Positions 7,005-15,798 of a stretch of DNA of 64,000 nucleotides are shown piece by piece; position 1 is the stretch's first letter, and each line of letters opens with the position of its first letter. The DNA comes from Alteriqipengyuania_B sp035481675 (GTDB taxonomy: Bacteria > Pseudomonadota > Alphaproteobacteria > Sphingomonadales > Sphingomonadaceae), in contig NZ_JAYJJW010000001.1 in NCBI RefSeq assembly GCF_035481675.1, forward strand, positions 1,550,001-1,614,000, given 5' to 3'. Position numbers and translations under genes: made by a program. Under the pieces are notes generated by a model. It had not been told where the DNA came from. It worked only from the letters and a program-made list of their open reading frames with translations, and did not search any database.

Positions 7005-8747
7005 ATGACCACCGATTCCACCATCGAACCCACCCCCAATGACTGTTCGCAGGAACGGCGTTTTTCCGATTTCGGGACATTCGGGGAAGCGCTGGACTAC
7101 GCAGCCAGCGGCACGCTGGGCCTCAATTTCCACGACGCGCGCGGCGATCTGGAGCGGGCCTACCCGTTTTCCGAATTGCGCGACGATGCGATCGCCATGG
7201 CGCGCCGACTGGTCGCTGCCGGGCTGAAGCCGGGTGACCGGCTGGCATTGATCGCCGAGACCGCGCCCGATTTCGCCGCTGCGTTCTGCGGCGCGGTCTA
7301 TGCCGGCGTCTGGCCCGTGCCCCTGCCCTTGCCGACCAGCTTCGGCGGCAAGGAAGGCTATGTCGACCAGCTGGCGGTCCAGTTGTCGAGCAGCGACCCG
7401 GTGATGCTGCTCTACCCGGCAGAAATTTCCGAAATGACGCAGGCCGCCGCCGACCGGCAGGGCTGCAAGGGCGCCAGCTACGAAGATTTCGGCGCCGGCG
7501 ACGTGCCCGATGCCGCGCTGCCGCAAAGCAAGCCGGACGACATCTGCTACCTGCAGTATTCCAGCGGCTCGACCCGCTTCCCGCACGGGGTTGCAGTGAC
7601 GCACGAGGCGCTGCTCGCCAACCTTGCCGCGCACGGGCTCGGCATGAAACTGCAGCCGGGCGACCGCTGCGTCTCGTGGCTGCCGTGGTACCACGACATG
7701 GGCCTTGTCGGCTGCCTGTTGTCGCCGATCGCCAACCAGGTTTCGACCGATTACCTGAGGACGGAACATTTCGCCCGCCGCCCGCTGGCTTGGCTCGACA
7801 TGATCAGCCGCAATCCGGGCACCACGCTCAGCTATTCGCCCACCTTCGGCTACGATATCTGCGCGCGGCGCATTTCCAGCCAGAGCAATGTCGCCGAACG
7901 CTTCGACCTGTCGCGCTGGCGCGTCGCCGGCAACGGGGCGGACATGATCCGGCCCGACGTGATGCAGGGCTTCGTCAATGCCTTTGCCGATGCAGGCTTT
8001 TCCGCCGGCGCCTTCCTGCCGAGCTACGGCCTTGCCGAAGCCACGCTGGCGGTCACCATCATGCCGCCGGGCGAAGGCATCCGCGTGGAACTGGTGGAGG
8101 AAGAGCGCCTGTCGGGCCACGCCCGCGATCTCGCCCGCCCGGCCCGCTATCGCGCCATCGTGAACTGCGGCAAGGCCGTGGAAGGCATGGAAGTGGCGAT
8201 CCGGGGCGAAGGCGGCAGGGCGCTGCCCGACCACCAGATCGGCAAGGTCTGGTGCCGCGGATCCTCCGTCATGCACTCCTATTTCCGCGATCCGGAATCG
8301 ACGGCCGAATGCATGGTCGACGGCTGGCTGGACACGGGCGACATGGGCTACATGGCCGATGGCTACCTGTTCATCGTCGGTCGGGCGAAGGACATGATCA
8401 TCATCAACGGCAAGAACCACTGGCCGCAGGATATCGAGTGGGCGGTAGAGCAGTTGCCCGGCTTCAACCACGGCGACATCGCCGCCTTCGCGATCGAAAC
8501 CGACACCGGCGAGGAAGCGCCCGCCGTGCTGGTCCATTGCCGCGTCAGCGACCCGGACGAGCGGGTCCGCCTGCACGAGCAGATCAAGGATAAGGTCCGC
8601 AGCGTCACCGGCATGAACTGCGTGGTGGAACTGGTGCCCCCGCGCACCCTGCCGCGCACGTCCTCAGGCAAGCTCAGCCGCGCCAAGGCGAAAAAACAGT
8701 ATCTCAGCGGCGAGATCGAACCGTTCAAGCTGCTCGAAGCGGCCTGA
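7005..8747 (+). CDS. fatty acyl-AMP ligase (FAAL/FadD32-like)
   Basis: 580-aa member of the adenylate-forming superfamily that activates fatty acids as acyl-AMP. The ATP-binding P-loop appears as YLQYSSGSTRFPHGVAVTH (about residues 183-201). The FAAL-type WLPWYHDMGLVG, PSYGLAEATLAVT and GWLDTGDMGYMADG also occur, and the C-terminal lysine lies in LPRTSSGKLSRAKAKK. WLPxYHDMGL and the lack of CoA-ligase features favour FAAL over acyl-CoA ligase. There is no adjacent PKS or acyl carrier protein gene, so the acyl acceptor is unknown. It stands alone, with 121 bases upstream and 137 downstream lacking genes. Confidence 0.85.
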   Translation: MTTDSTIEPTPNDCSQERRFSDFGTFGEALDYAASGTLGLNFHDARGDLERAYPFSELRDDAIAMARRLVAAGLKPGDRLALIAETAPDFAAAFCGAVYAGVWPVPLPLPTSFGGKEGYVDQLAVQLSSSDPVMLLYPAEISEMTQAAADRQGCKGASYEDFGAGDVPDAALPQSKPDDICYLQYSSGSTRFPHGVAVTHEALLANLAAHGLGMKLQPGDRCVSWLPWYHDMGLVGCLLSPIANQVSTDYLRTEHFARRPLAWLDMISRNPGTTLSYSPTFGYDICARRISSQSNVAERFDLSRWRVAGNGADMIRPDVMQGFVNAFADAGFSAGAFLPSYGLAEATLAVTIMPPGEGIRVELVEEERLSGHARDLARPARYRAIVNCGKAVEGMEVAIRGEGGRALPDHQIGKVWCRGSSVMHSYFRDPESTAECMVDGWLDTGDMGYMADGYLFIVGRAKDMIIINGKNHWPQDIEWAVEQLPGFNHGDIAAFAIETDTGEEAPAVLVHCRVSDPDERVRLHEQIKDKVRSVTGMNCVVELVPPRTLPRTSSGKLSRAKAKKQYLSGEIEPFKLLEAA

Positions 8748-8884
8748 TACCGCTGCCGCTCGCGCGCGCGCGAAGCGCGATCCGCAAAACCCGTAGGCAT
8801 ACTGCGTGCCATCGTTTACGCTTGAAACACGTGTCTTAAGCGACTAACACAGTACGCGAATACCAACGGGAGACCATCCGGGCC

Positions 8885-10090
8885 ATGGCCAACACAGAGA
8901 CCGCCACCAAGACTGCCGTCGAATTCGAGCTGACCGCGCCCGATCCGGTGCCCGAGGTCGCGCCGGAAAAGGCCGTCGGCTTGGTGCCCGTGACGGACGA
9001 GAAGAAGAGCAAGCTCGATGAAAAGGTCGAAAGCTTCATCACCGACCTCGTCAGCCAGGATGCCGCTTCGCCCGAATTCGGCAAGAAAGTGGACCAGATC
9101 ACCAACATGGGCCGCAAGGAAATCATGGCGGCGGCGCAGATGTCCAACCGGTTCCTCGACCGGCCGATCCGCGCGATGGACAAGGATACCGGCGTCGGCA
9201 ACGACCTGGCCGAACTGCGCCGCACGGTCGAGGACCTCGATCCCGGCCGCAAGGGCAAGCTGCGCGGCCGCAAGCTGTTCGGCGTGATCCCCTTCGGCAA
9301 TTCGCTGAAGAAATATTTCGACAGCTACCAGTCGAGCCAGGGCCACATTCAGGCGATCCTGGCGCGGCTTTCCAGCGGCAAGGACGAACTGTTGATGGAC
9401 AATGCCGCCATCGATGTGGAGCGCCAGAAGCTGTGGGAAGCGATGGGCAACCTGGAACAGATGATCCACATCTCCCGCACCCTGGACGAGCGGCTGGAGG
9501 AAAAGGCGGCCGAGCTCGATTCGAGCGATCCGGCCAAGGCCAAGGCAATCCGCGAGACTGCGCTGTTCTATGTCCGCCAGCGCACGCAGGACCTGCTGAC
9601 GCAAATGGCGGTGAGCGTGCAGGGCTACCTCGCACTCGACCTCGTCAAGAAGAACAATGTCGAGCTGGTGAAGGGCGTCGACCGGGCCAGCACCACCACC
9701 GTCGGCGCGCTGCGCACCGCCGTCACCGTGGCGCAGGCGATGACCAACCAGCGCCTGGTTCTGAAGCAGATCACCAGCCTCAATGAAACGACCGCCGGCA
9801 TCATCGATTCCACCGGCACGCTGCTGCGCGAACAGACCGGCAAGATTCACGAACAGGCGGCCTCCAGCACCATCCCGCTGGAAACGCTACAGCGCGCCTT
9901 CCAGAACATCTACGACACGATGGACGAAGTCGACACGTTCAAGCTGAAGGCGCTCGACAGCATGAAGCAGACCGTCAACGTGCTGACGGACGAGGTCGAG
10001 AAGTCCAAGGGCTACATCGCCCGCGCGGAAGGCCAGGCGCAGGCCCAGAAGCAGGCGGAAAGCGCCGGGCTGCTGGAACTGGAGAGCTGA
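8885..10090 (+). CDS. toxic anion resistance protein, TelA family
   Basis: 401-aa TelA/KlaA-type protein, soluble and predicted helical, with coiled-coil-like stretches (TLDERLEEKAAELDS, LKALDSMKQTVNVL). The family hallmark is the long central region LFGVIPFGNSLKKYFDSYQS followed by QAILARLSSGKDELLMDNAA, and later QRTQDLLTQMAVSVQGYLAL. The name comes from plasmid tellurite resistance; the chromosomal role is unclear. It is followed after 1 base by an XpaC-like gene, the pairing seen in many bacteria, so the two likely act together. Confidence 0.85.
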   Translation: MANTETATKTAVEFELTAPDPVPEVAPEKAVGLVPVTDEKKSKLDEKVESFITDLVSQDAASPEFGKKVDQITNMGRKEIMAAAQMSNRFLDRPIRAMDKDTGVGNDLAELRRTVEDLDPGRKGKLRGRKLFGVIPFGNSLKKYFDSYQSSQGHIQAILARLSSGKDELLMDNAAIDVERQKLWEAMGNLEQMIHISRTLDERLEEKAAELDSSDPAKAKAIRETALFYVRQRTQDLLTQMAVSVQGYLALDLVKKNNVELVKGVDRASTTTVGALRTAVTVAQAMTNQRLVLKQITSLNETTAGIIDSTGTLLREQTGKIHEQAASSTIPLETLQRAFQNIYDTMDEVDTFKLKALDSMKQTVNVLTDEVEKSKGYIARAEGQAQAQKQAESAGLLELES

Positions 10091-10091
10091 G

Positions 10092-10853
10092 TTGGGCGAC
10101 TACACGCCCGACAGCGACCGGATCCTGGCCGAAGCGCGCCGGGTGCGCGACGACAATCGCAGCGGCGGCCGCCACCGGCTGCAGCATTCGATCGGGCGCG
10201 GCTCGGCCGAACTGAAGGCCAAGCATTACGCGAAGAAGCTGGTTCAGATGGCGCTGGGCGTGGTCGCCGTGCTGGTCGCGGCGGGCGTTGCAGGCGCGAT
10301 CCTGAACGGCATCGGCTTCTGGGGCGTGATGCTGACGCTTCTGGCCATCGGCTTGGTCGTGGGCGCGGTGTCGATGAACAAGGTGAAGACGCCCCGGCGC
10401 GCCGACATCAACAAGGGCGACGTCAAGACGATGGTCGGCCGCACCGAACTGTGGCTGGAAGCGCAGCGCCCCGCCCTGCCCCCGCCGGCGGTAAAGGTGG
10501 TGGACGGCATCGGCGTGCAGCTGGATGCGCTCGGCGTGCAGCTGGAAGGGCTGGACCAGAATACCCCGCAAGCGGTCGAAGTGCGCAAGCTGGTGGGCGA
10601 ACACCTGCCCGAAATGGTCGACAGCTACCGCAAGGTGCCGCAGCATTTGCGCAACGAGAAACGCGCCGACGGCAAGACGCCCGACGAGCAACTGACCGAT
10701 AGCCTCGCCAAGATCAGCAAGGAGATCGACGGGATCACCCGCAATCTGGCGGAAGGAAACTTGGATGAGTTGTCCGTTCGCGGGCGCTTCCTCGAGTACA
10801 AGTACGGCGACCCCGCCAGTCCGGTCGACAGTAATGTTGAGGGCCGCGACTGA
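10092..10853 (+). CDS. XpaC-like (5-bromo-4-chloroindolyl phosphate hydrolysis) family protein
   Basis: 253-aa protein with a hydrophilic N-terminus, two adjacent transmembrane helices (QMALGVVAVLVAAGVAGAIL and GFWGVMLTLLAIGLVVGAVS) and a helical C-terminal cytoplasmic domain. XpaC-like proteins are regularly encoded with TelA, and that pairing is the main reason for this call. The start is TTG at 10092, one base after the TelA stop; no ATG/GTG alternative occurs before the membrane helices. The stop overlaps the next start (TGATG). The named activity was observed in Bacillus and its physiological role is unknown. Confidence 0.65.
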   Translation: MGDYTPDSDRILAEARRVRDDNRSGGRHRLQHSIGRGSAELKAKHYAKKLVQMALGVVAVLVAAGVAGAILNGIGFWGVMLTLLAIGLVVGAVSMNKVKTPRRADINKGDVKTMVGRTELWLEAQRPALPPPAVKVVDGIGVQLDALGVQLEGLDQNTPQAVEVRKLVGEHLPEMVDSYRKVPQHLRNEKRADGKTPDEQLTDSLAKISKEIDGITRNLAEGNLDELSVRGRFLEYKYGDPASPVDSNVEGRD

Positions 10854-11158
10854 TGCGTGCCGCGATTCCCCACCAGCTGCCGAAGGAAGAGGTCCGCCGC
10901 CGCCTGCGCGAGAATATCGGCGAGCTGAAGGACTTCGTCCCCGGCGGTGCCAAGGTCGGCAATCACTGGAAGAGCGAGGACGTGCTCGCCATCGAAGTCG
11001 GAGCGATGGGCCAGTCCATCACCGGCGACATCATCGTGGAAGAGCACCAGGTCATCTTCCAGATCGAACTGCCCGGCATGCTGAGCTTCGTGGAGCCGAT
11101 GATCCAGAGCGCGATCCGCAGCCAGGCGCCCAAGCTGCTCGCCCCGCCGGAAACCTAG
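10853..11158 (+). CDS. polyhydroxyalkanoic acid system family protein (small)
   Basis: 101-aa protein resembling the small PHA granule-associated family: LPKEEVRRRLRENIGELKDF near the N-terminus, then SEDVLAIEVGAMGQSITGDI and FQIELPGMLSFVEPMIQSAI. No signal peptide. It is translationally coupled to the XpaC-like gene through TGATG, so it belongs to the TelA-XpaC unit. A PHA connection is inferred from family resemblance only; no PHA synthase is in the window. Its stop overlaps the convergent DUF2721 stop by four bases (CTAG palindrome). Confidence 0.65.
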   Translation: MRAAIPHQLPKEEVRRRLRENIGELKDFVPGGAKVGNHWKSEDVLAIEVGAMGQSITGDIIVEEHQVIFQIELPGMLSFVEPMIQSAIRSQAPKLLAPPET

Positions 11159-11604
11159 AGCTTGCGGTCGAGCTCCAGGTAGTCGTCGGGGATCGCAAGC
11201 GCCTCGGTCGCGGCGCGCGTCTCCCGCAGAAACAAGAGCAGCGACCACATCAGCAGCACGATGGCGAGCGAAAAGGTGGCGGCCGCAATCAGCTGCCAGT
11301 CCGCCGCCAACGTCTCTTCTGCAAAAAGCACCAGCACGGTGAGGCCGATGGAGAGGCCGGACAGCACCAGCCGCAGCAGCGCCGCATTGATCAGCCGGAT
11401 GCGGCGGTTCACCACGCGCAATTCCCGCACGACGCGGTCATGCTCCGTATCGGCGGTGTTCGCATGGCGCGTTTGCAGGGCCCGGCTGCGGTCGACCACG
11501 CGGCCGAGGCGGTTGGACAGCGTGCCGGCAAGGTTGCCGATGGCGACGAGGACGAACACGGGCGTCAGCGCAAGCTGGATGGTCTGGGCGATCATGCCCG
11601 CCAT
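11155..11604 (-). CDS. DUF2721 domain-containing membrane protein
   Basis: 149-aa inner-membrane protein with three hydrophobic helices: LALTPVFVLVAIGNLAGTLS, then NAALLRLVLSGLSIGLTVLV, then LIAAATFSLAIVLLMWSLLL. DUF2721 features are NLAGTLSNRLGRVVDRSRAL after the first helix and RRIRLINAALLRLVLSGL. Function is unknown. The start is ATG at 11604; a second in-frame ATG lies three codons later. The stop codon overlaps that of the convergent small PHA-type gene. Confidence 0.82.
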   Translation of the reverse strand: MAGMIAQTIQLALTPVFVLVAIGNLAGTLSNRLGRVVDRSRALQTRHANTADTEHDRVVRELRVVNRRIRLINAALLRLVLSGLSIGLTVLVLFAEETLAADWQLIAAATFSLAIVLLMWSLLLFLRETRAATEALAIPDDYLELDRKL

Positions 11605-11645
11605 TTAGACCGCGACGGCGCGGCGACCAGTGCGTTTACTGCAAG

Positions 11646-12401
11646 TCAGCGTGCCCGGAAATCCACGCGATAGCCATAGCGCGCCTCCACCGGATTGCCG
11701 TTGGTGTCTATCGCCGGGTTGAAGCGGACCTTTTCCATCACGAGCGGGCACACGCGGGCGGTGGTGTCGGCATCCGCGCTGGAAGACCTGACCGAACAGC
11801 CGCGCGCCCGTCCGTCGGTCGTCACCGTGAAGATGACTTCCACCCGCTTGCCGAAGCGCGTTTCGCGCCCGCCCGGCGGGATGGGGAAGTCGCGCGCCTC
11901 GTCGATTGCGCCCGACCTGACCGAGGGCCGCGTGGCGATCCCCACGGCGCCGCTGCCGCTGCCCGTTCCGCCGCCGCCCGTGCCGTCGCCGCTGTTGCCC
12001 GATCCCGTGCCGCTGCCGCTTTCGCTGGCACCGGAGCGGTTGTCATTGCCGGTGGAACTGGCACGCGGCGCGGGACGCGCGCTCGGCGTTATGCGGGTTT
12101 CGGGGGCGGTCACTTCGCGCGGGGTGGCCCGCTCGCCCGCAGCGGCTTCCTGGCCTGCGTCGGGCTCGGGCGTCGGCGCCATCGTCGGCTCCGGCTCGGG
12201 TTCGTCCGGCGTGTTGACGGTCACCGTGACCAGCGATTCCACGCTGTCCACCGCATCGGCCACGAAGTCCGGCGCCAGCGCGCGGATCAGCCCGGCAAAG
12301 ATGAGCACGTGGAGCACGGCGACCACGATGATCGTCTTCCAGTTCCACTTCTTCGCGCCCAGGTATCCGGTCCGCTCCTGCGGCAATTCGGTATCGCTCA
12401 T
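11646..12401 (-). CDS. TonB-like energy transducer
   Basis: 251-aa TonB-family protein that would couple proton-motive force to outer-membrane receptors. It has a short cytoplasmic N-terminus and one anchor helix at about residues 22-41 (WKTIIVVAVLHVLIFAGLIR). A Pro/Glu-rich then Gly/Ser-rich periplasmic linker covers residues 65-150, including TPDEPEPEPTMAPTPEPDAG and repeated SGSGTGSG. The C-terminal TonB domain contains VEVIFTVTTDGRARGCSVRS and ends VEARYGYRVDFRAR. No exbB or exbD is adjacent, so it may share ExbBD encoded elsewhere. Confidence 0.83.
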   Translation of the reverse strand: MSDTELPQERTGYLGAKKWNWKTIIVVAVLHVLIFAGLIRALAPDFVADAVDSVESLVTVTVNTPDEPEPEPTMAPTPEPDAGQEAAAGERATPREVTAPETRITPSARPAPRASSTGNDNRSGASESGSGTGSGNSGDGTGGGGTGSGSGAVGIATRPSVRSGAIDEARDFPIPPGGRETRFGKRVEVIFTVTTDGRARGCSVRSSSADADTTARVCPLVMEKVRFNPAIDTNGNPVEARYGYRVDFRAR

Positions 12402-12475
12402 CGTGTCCGGGTCCGTCTCGTCCTACGCGTTCGTACCGAAGTCTCGGCTTCGCTACGATTAAGGAGGCAGCCCTA

Positions 12476-12497
12476 CCCCCGCAAGCCTCAGCGGGGG
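12476..12497 (+). promoter_or_regulatory. hairpin in the 5' leader of the response regulator gene
   Basis: Perfect 7-bp inverted repeat CCCCCGC...GCGGGGG with an 8-nt loop, ending 7 bases before the TTG start at 12505. A good Shine-Dalgarno (AAGGAGG, 12461-12467) lies too far upstream for the TTG unless this stem folds. The stem could therefore bring the SD closer or control initiation. This is inference from geometry only. Confidence 0.35.
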
Positions 12498-12504
12498 AAA
12501 CGAA

Positions 12505-12897
12505 TTGAGCCGTATCCTGATAGCCGAAGACGACCGACTGCAGGGGGCCGCCATGCGCGCCTGCCTGATCGACGGCGGTCACGAAGTCCGCGTGGTCGGC
12601 GATGGCGATGAATTGCTCGATCGCTATGCCCAGGCATCCGCCGACGTGATCGTGCTCGACCATCGCATGCCGCGCCGTTCGGGGCTGGAGGCGCTGCAGG
12701 TCATCCGTGCGGCGCGGATGGGGGCGGCGATCCCGGTGATGATGGTCACGGCGGAGAACGATCCGCGCTTCACGCTGGAAGCCCTGCGGGCGGGCGCGGA
12801 CGATTTCCTCGCCAAGCCGTTTTCGCCGCACGAGTTCGCGCGCCGCATTGCCGCGCTGCTCGTGCGGCATCCTTGCCAGCGCAGTTTGATCGCATGA
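12505..12897 (+). CDS. single-domain response regulator
   Basis: 130-aa CheY-like receiver without an output domain. The acidic pocket is in ILIAEDDRLQG, the phospho-acceptor Asp in DVIVLDHRMPRRSGLEAL, the Thr in VMMVTAENDP and the conserved Lys in DDFLAKPFSP. The start is TTG at 12505 with an unusual leader (see the hairpin). Its stop overlaps the start of the MASE1 hybrid kinase (ATGA at 12894), so the pair is co-translated. It could be a shuttle or sink for phosphate from that kinase. Confidence 0.88.
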   Translation: MSRILIAEDDRLQGAAMRACLIDGGHEVRVVGDGDELLDRYAQASADVIVLDHRMPRRSGLEALQVIRAARMGAAIPVMMVTAENDPRFTLEALRAGADDFLAKPFSPHEFARRIAALLVRHPCQRSLIA

Positions 12898-15698
12898 CCG
12901 GGCACGCTGTTCCGATCATCCGGGCGATGGCCGGCGCGATAGCCATCGCGCTCGGTTTCCTGGCGATCGCCGCGGGTAGCATCGAGCTGACCCGCGGCGA
13001 TCAACAGTTCGCCGCCGTGTGGCTGCCCAATGCGGTGGCGGTGGCAATGATCCTGCGCATTCCCTCGACACGGCTGGGCATGACGCTGGCGGCGATTTTC
13101 GTGGCCGGCGTCTCCATCAACCTGGTCGAAGGAAGCGCGCTGGCGACCTCGCTGGCATTCTCGGTGGTCAATGTCGCCGAAATCGCCGTCGCGGTGCTCC
13201 TGCTGCGCCGCTGGTGCGGGGAGCGTCCCGACCCCTCCCGGCTCGAATTCGTCGGCCAGTTCCTCCTCGCCGCCTGTGTCCTGGCTCCGCTGGTCGGCCT
13301 GCTGCTGCCGCTGACCGGCCAGCTGGAATGGGGCGAGACGCTGCGCTGGTACCTGACGGATTCGCTCGGGATGATGCTCGGCCTGCCGAGCGTGCTGATC
13401 CTGTGGGACGCCCTCGCCGACTGGCGGCGCATCGACGGCGAGGGCCGCAAATGGCTCGACCTGCGCGGCACGCGGGGCTGGATCATGCCGCTCGGCCTGC
13501 TGGTCGTGGTGGGCGTATTCGCGCAAAGCTCCTACCCGCTGCTCTTCTTCTGCGCGACCGTCGTGGTCGTCTTCGCCTACCACCTCGGCCTGCTGGCCAC
13601 GGTGATGGGCACGATCTGGATCGCATTGGTCGCGATCGTCGCGACGGCGTACGACAGCGGCCCGATCTCGCTGATGGCCGCCCCGCTCGACCAGCGGCTG
13701 ATGGTGCTGCAGGCTTTCCTTGCCTCGGTCTTCCTGACCGGTGTCCCCGTCGCCGCCGCGCTCCGGCGGAAACGCCGCCTGCTGCGCACGCTGGAGGACC
13801 AGAAGCGCAAGCTGGCGCTGCTCGCCAACAACCTCACCGATGCGGTGATGCGCTTCGACCTCGACGGGGTGTGCATCGATGCCTCGCCTTCGGTCCGCAC
13901 GGTCCTCGGCCGCCCACCGAAGGATTTCATCGGCAAGCGGCCCGACAGCGTGGTCCATCCCGAAGCTCAGGTCTCGATCACCGACGCCCTCGCCCGTCTC
14001 ACCGGCGGCAAGGACGACAACCTGCGCTTCACCTATCGCCGCCTGCTCGATGCGCCGGACGGCACGCCCGTTTACATCGAGGCCGACTGTGCCCTCGTCG
14101 ACGACCGGCAGTATGACGAGCGCACCATCATCGTGTGCGCCCGCGACGTGACGGAGCGGGTCGCGCTGGAAGCGCAGCTGATCCGCGCCCGTCGCCACGC
14201 GGAAAACGCGGCCACGGCCAAGTCGCAATTCCTCGCCAACATGAGCCACGAGATCCGCACCCCGATGAACGGCGTGCTCGGCTTTGCCGAGCTGCTCCAG
14301 CGCAGCGACCTGCCGCCGGAACAGGCGCGGCAGGTGCAGCTGATTGCCGAAAGCGGGAAGACGATGATGCGCCTGCTCAACGACATTCTCGACATCTCGA
14401 AGATCGAGGCCGGCCAGACAGTGATGGCGCCCGAACCCGTCGACCTGCGCCACCTCGTCGACAGCTGCGTGAAGCTGCAATCGGCCAATGCGGCGGCGAA
14501 AGGAATCGCGCTTACGTGCGAGGTCGAGGATGGACTGCCGCGGACCATCTGCACCGACGGGCTGCGGATGCGGCAAATCCTGCTCAACCTGCTGGGTAAT
14601 GCGATCAAGTTCACGTCCGAAGGCGGGGTGAAGATCGCGGTGCACGCGGGGGCCGACGGAATGCTGGAAGCGTCGGTCAGCGACAGCGGGGTCGGCATCC
14701 CGGAAGACCGGCTGGAATCGATTTTCCAACCGTTCGAGCAGGCCGACAATGCCACCTCGCGCCGCTTTGGCGGGACCGGGCTGGGCCTTACCATCTCCCG
14801 CCAGCTCGCCGAACTGCTCGGCGGGACGCTGACTGCGGCGAGTACCTATGGCGAAGGCTCCCGCTTCACTCTCGAATTGCCGCTGGTCGAGGCGAACGAG
14901 GACGGTGCGGCGGTCGAGATGCCGGAGCAAACCGGAATGAATGTGCCGCACGGGCGGCGCATCCTGCTTGCCGAGGACCACGACATCAACCGCATCCTAG
15001 CCACCGCCATGCTGGAGAATTGTGGCCAGCGCGTCGTGCATGCGGAAGACGGTCGCGAGGCGGCGGACAAGGCGATCGCGGCGCACAGGGCGGGCGAACC
15101 CTTCGACCTGGTCCTGATGGACGTGCAGATGCCCAGGCTCGACGGATACGGGGCCGCACGCGAAATCCGCGAGGCCGGGATCGATGGCGACATGCTGCCG
15201 ATCGTCGCCCTGACCGCCAATGCTTTCGACGAGGATCGCGCCGCGGCAGGCAGCGCCGGCATGCAGGACCACCTCTCCAAACCCATCCGGTACGAAGACC
15301 TGGCGGGAGCGCTTTCACGCTGGCTGGGCCCCGCCGTCGAGGTTGGCGGCGAGGTTGGCGGCGTGGCTGGCAGAGCGGCTGGCGGCGAGGCCCCTCCGCC
15401 GCCGCCTCTCCCCACCGGCTTTGCCGCGCCCCCGCCATCGGATAGCCTGCAGGAGAAATGGCTCGCCCGACGCCGCGAAGCGCTCGACGCGGTAGCCCAG
15501 CTCGTGCGCGAGGGCCAGTTCACCGGCGAGGTCGCGCTCGAAGTCGCCCGCACCGCGCACAAGCTGGCAGGCACGGCCGGGATGTTCGGGGAAGAGGAGC
15601 TGGGCAAGCTCGCCAGCGAGCTGGAACTGGCGCTCAAGGCCGAGGATGCGGAGATCGCCGCGCCGCCCGCTGCCGAGGCCCTTCTGCGCGCCGCCTGA
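12894..15698 (+). CDS. MASE1-PAS hybrid sensor histidine kinase with receiver and Hpt domains
   Basis: 934-aa membrane hybrid kinase. The N-terminal MASE1-type multi-helix sensor (about residues 1-290) includes QQFAAVWLPNAVAVAMILRI. A PAS domain follows (about 305-425), then HisKA with phospho-His 452 in NMSHEIRTPMNGVLGFAELL. The HATPase_c domain has NLLGNAIKFT, SDSGVGIPEDR and RFGGTGLGLTISRQ. A receiver with Asp743 (LVLMDVQMPRLDGYGA) and a Hpt domain with His889 (RTAHKLAGTAGMFG) complete the phosphorelay. A Gly/Pro low-complexity linker joins receiver and Hpt. I chose the ATG at 12894, overlapping the regulator stop, over the upstream TTG. The signal sensed is unknown. Confidence 0.92.
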   Translation: MTGHAVPIIRAMAGAIAIALGFLAIAAGSIELTRGDQQFAAVWLPNAVAVAMILRIPSTRLGMTLAAIFVAGVSINLVEGSALATSLAFSVVNVAEIAVAVLLLRRWCGERPDPSRLEFVGQFLLAACVLAPLVGLLLPLTGQLEWGETLRWYLTDSLGMMLGLPSVLILWDALADWRRIDGEGRKWLDLRGTRGWIMPLGLLVVVGVFAQSSYPLLFFCATVVVVFAYHLGLLATVMGTIWIALVAIVATAYDSGPISLMAAPLDQRLMVLQAFLASVFLTGVPVAAALRRKRRLLRTLEDQKRKLALLANNLTDAVMRFDLDGVCIDASPSVRTVLGRPPKDFIGKRPDSVVHPEAQVSITDALARLTGGKDDNLRFTYRRLLDAPDGTPVYIEADCALVDDRQYDERTIIVCARDVTERVALEAQLIRARRHAENAATAKSQFLANMSHEIRTPMNGVLGFAELLQRSDLPPEQARQVQLIAESGKTMMRLLNDILDISKIEAGQTVMAPEPVDLRHLVDSCVKLQSANAAAKGIALTCEVEDGLPRTICTDGLRMRQILLNLLGNAIKFTSEGGVKIAVHAGADGMLEASVSDSGVGIPEDRLESIFQPFEQADNATSRRFGGTGLGLTISRQLAELLGGTLTAASTYGEGSRFTLELPLVEANEDGAAVEMPEQTGMNVPHGRRILLAEDHDINRILATAMLENCGQRVVHAEDGREAADKAIAAHRAGEPFDLVLMDVQMPRLDGYGAAREIREAGIDGDMLPIVALTANAFDEDRAAAGSAGMQDHLSKPIRYEDLAGALSRWLGPAVEVGGEVGGVAGRAAGGEAPPPPPLPTGFAAPPPSDSLQEKWLARRREALDAVAQLVREGQFTGEVALEVARTAHKLAGTAGMFGEEELGKLASELELALKAEDAEIAAPPAAEALLRAA

Positions 15699-15798
15699 CC
15701 GGGAGCCTGTATGCGGATCCGCCTTCGGATCGCACAGCGCACCCCGTGCATTCCTTTCGCGAGTGTGCCAAGGGCACGGATACGCAATTGGAGAGCCC

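Noticed and set aside
11950..12060. Repetitive GC stretch that could look like a short tandem array
   Set aside because: It encodes the Gly/Ser-rich linker of the TonB-like protein; no constant repeat with spacers, so not a CRISPR.
12624..14981. 785-codon open frame antisense to the MASE1 hybrid kinase
   Set aside because: No domain or plausible start, repetitive charged composition. The plus strand encodes complete kinase motifs.
15340..15400. Tandem GGCGGCGAGGTTG-like repeats
   Set aside because: Coding low-complexity linker between receiver and Hpt of the hybrid kinase.
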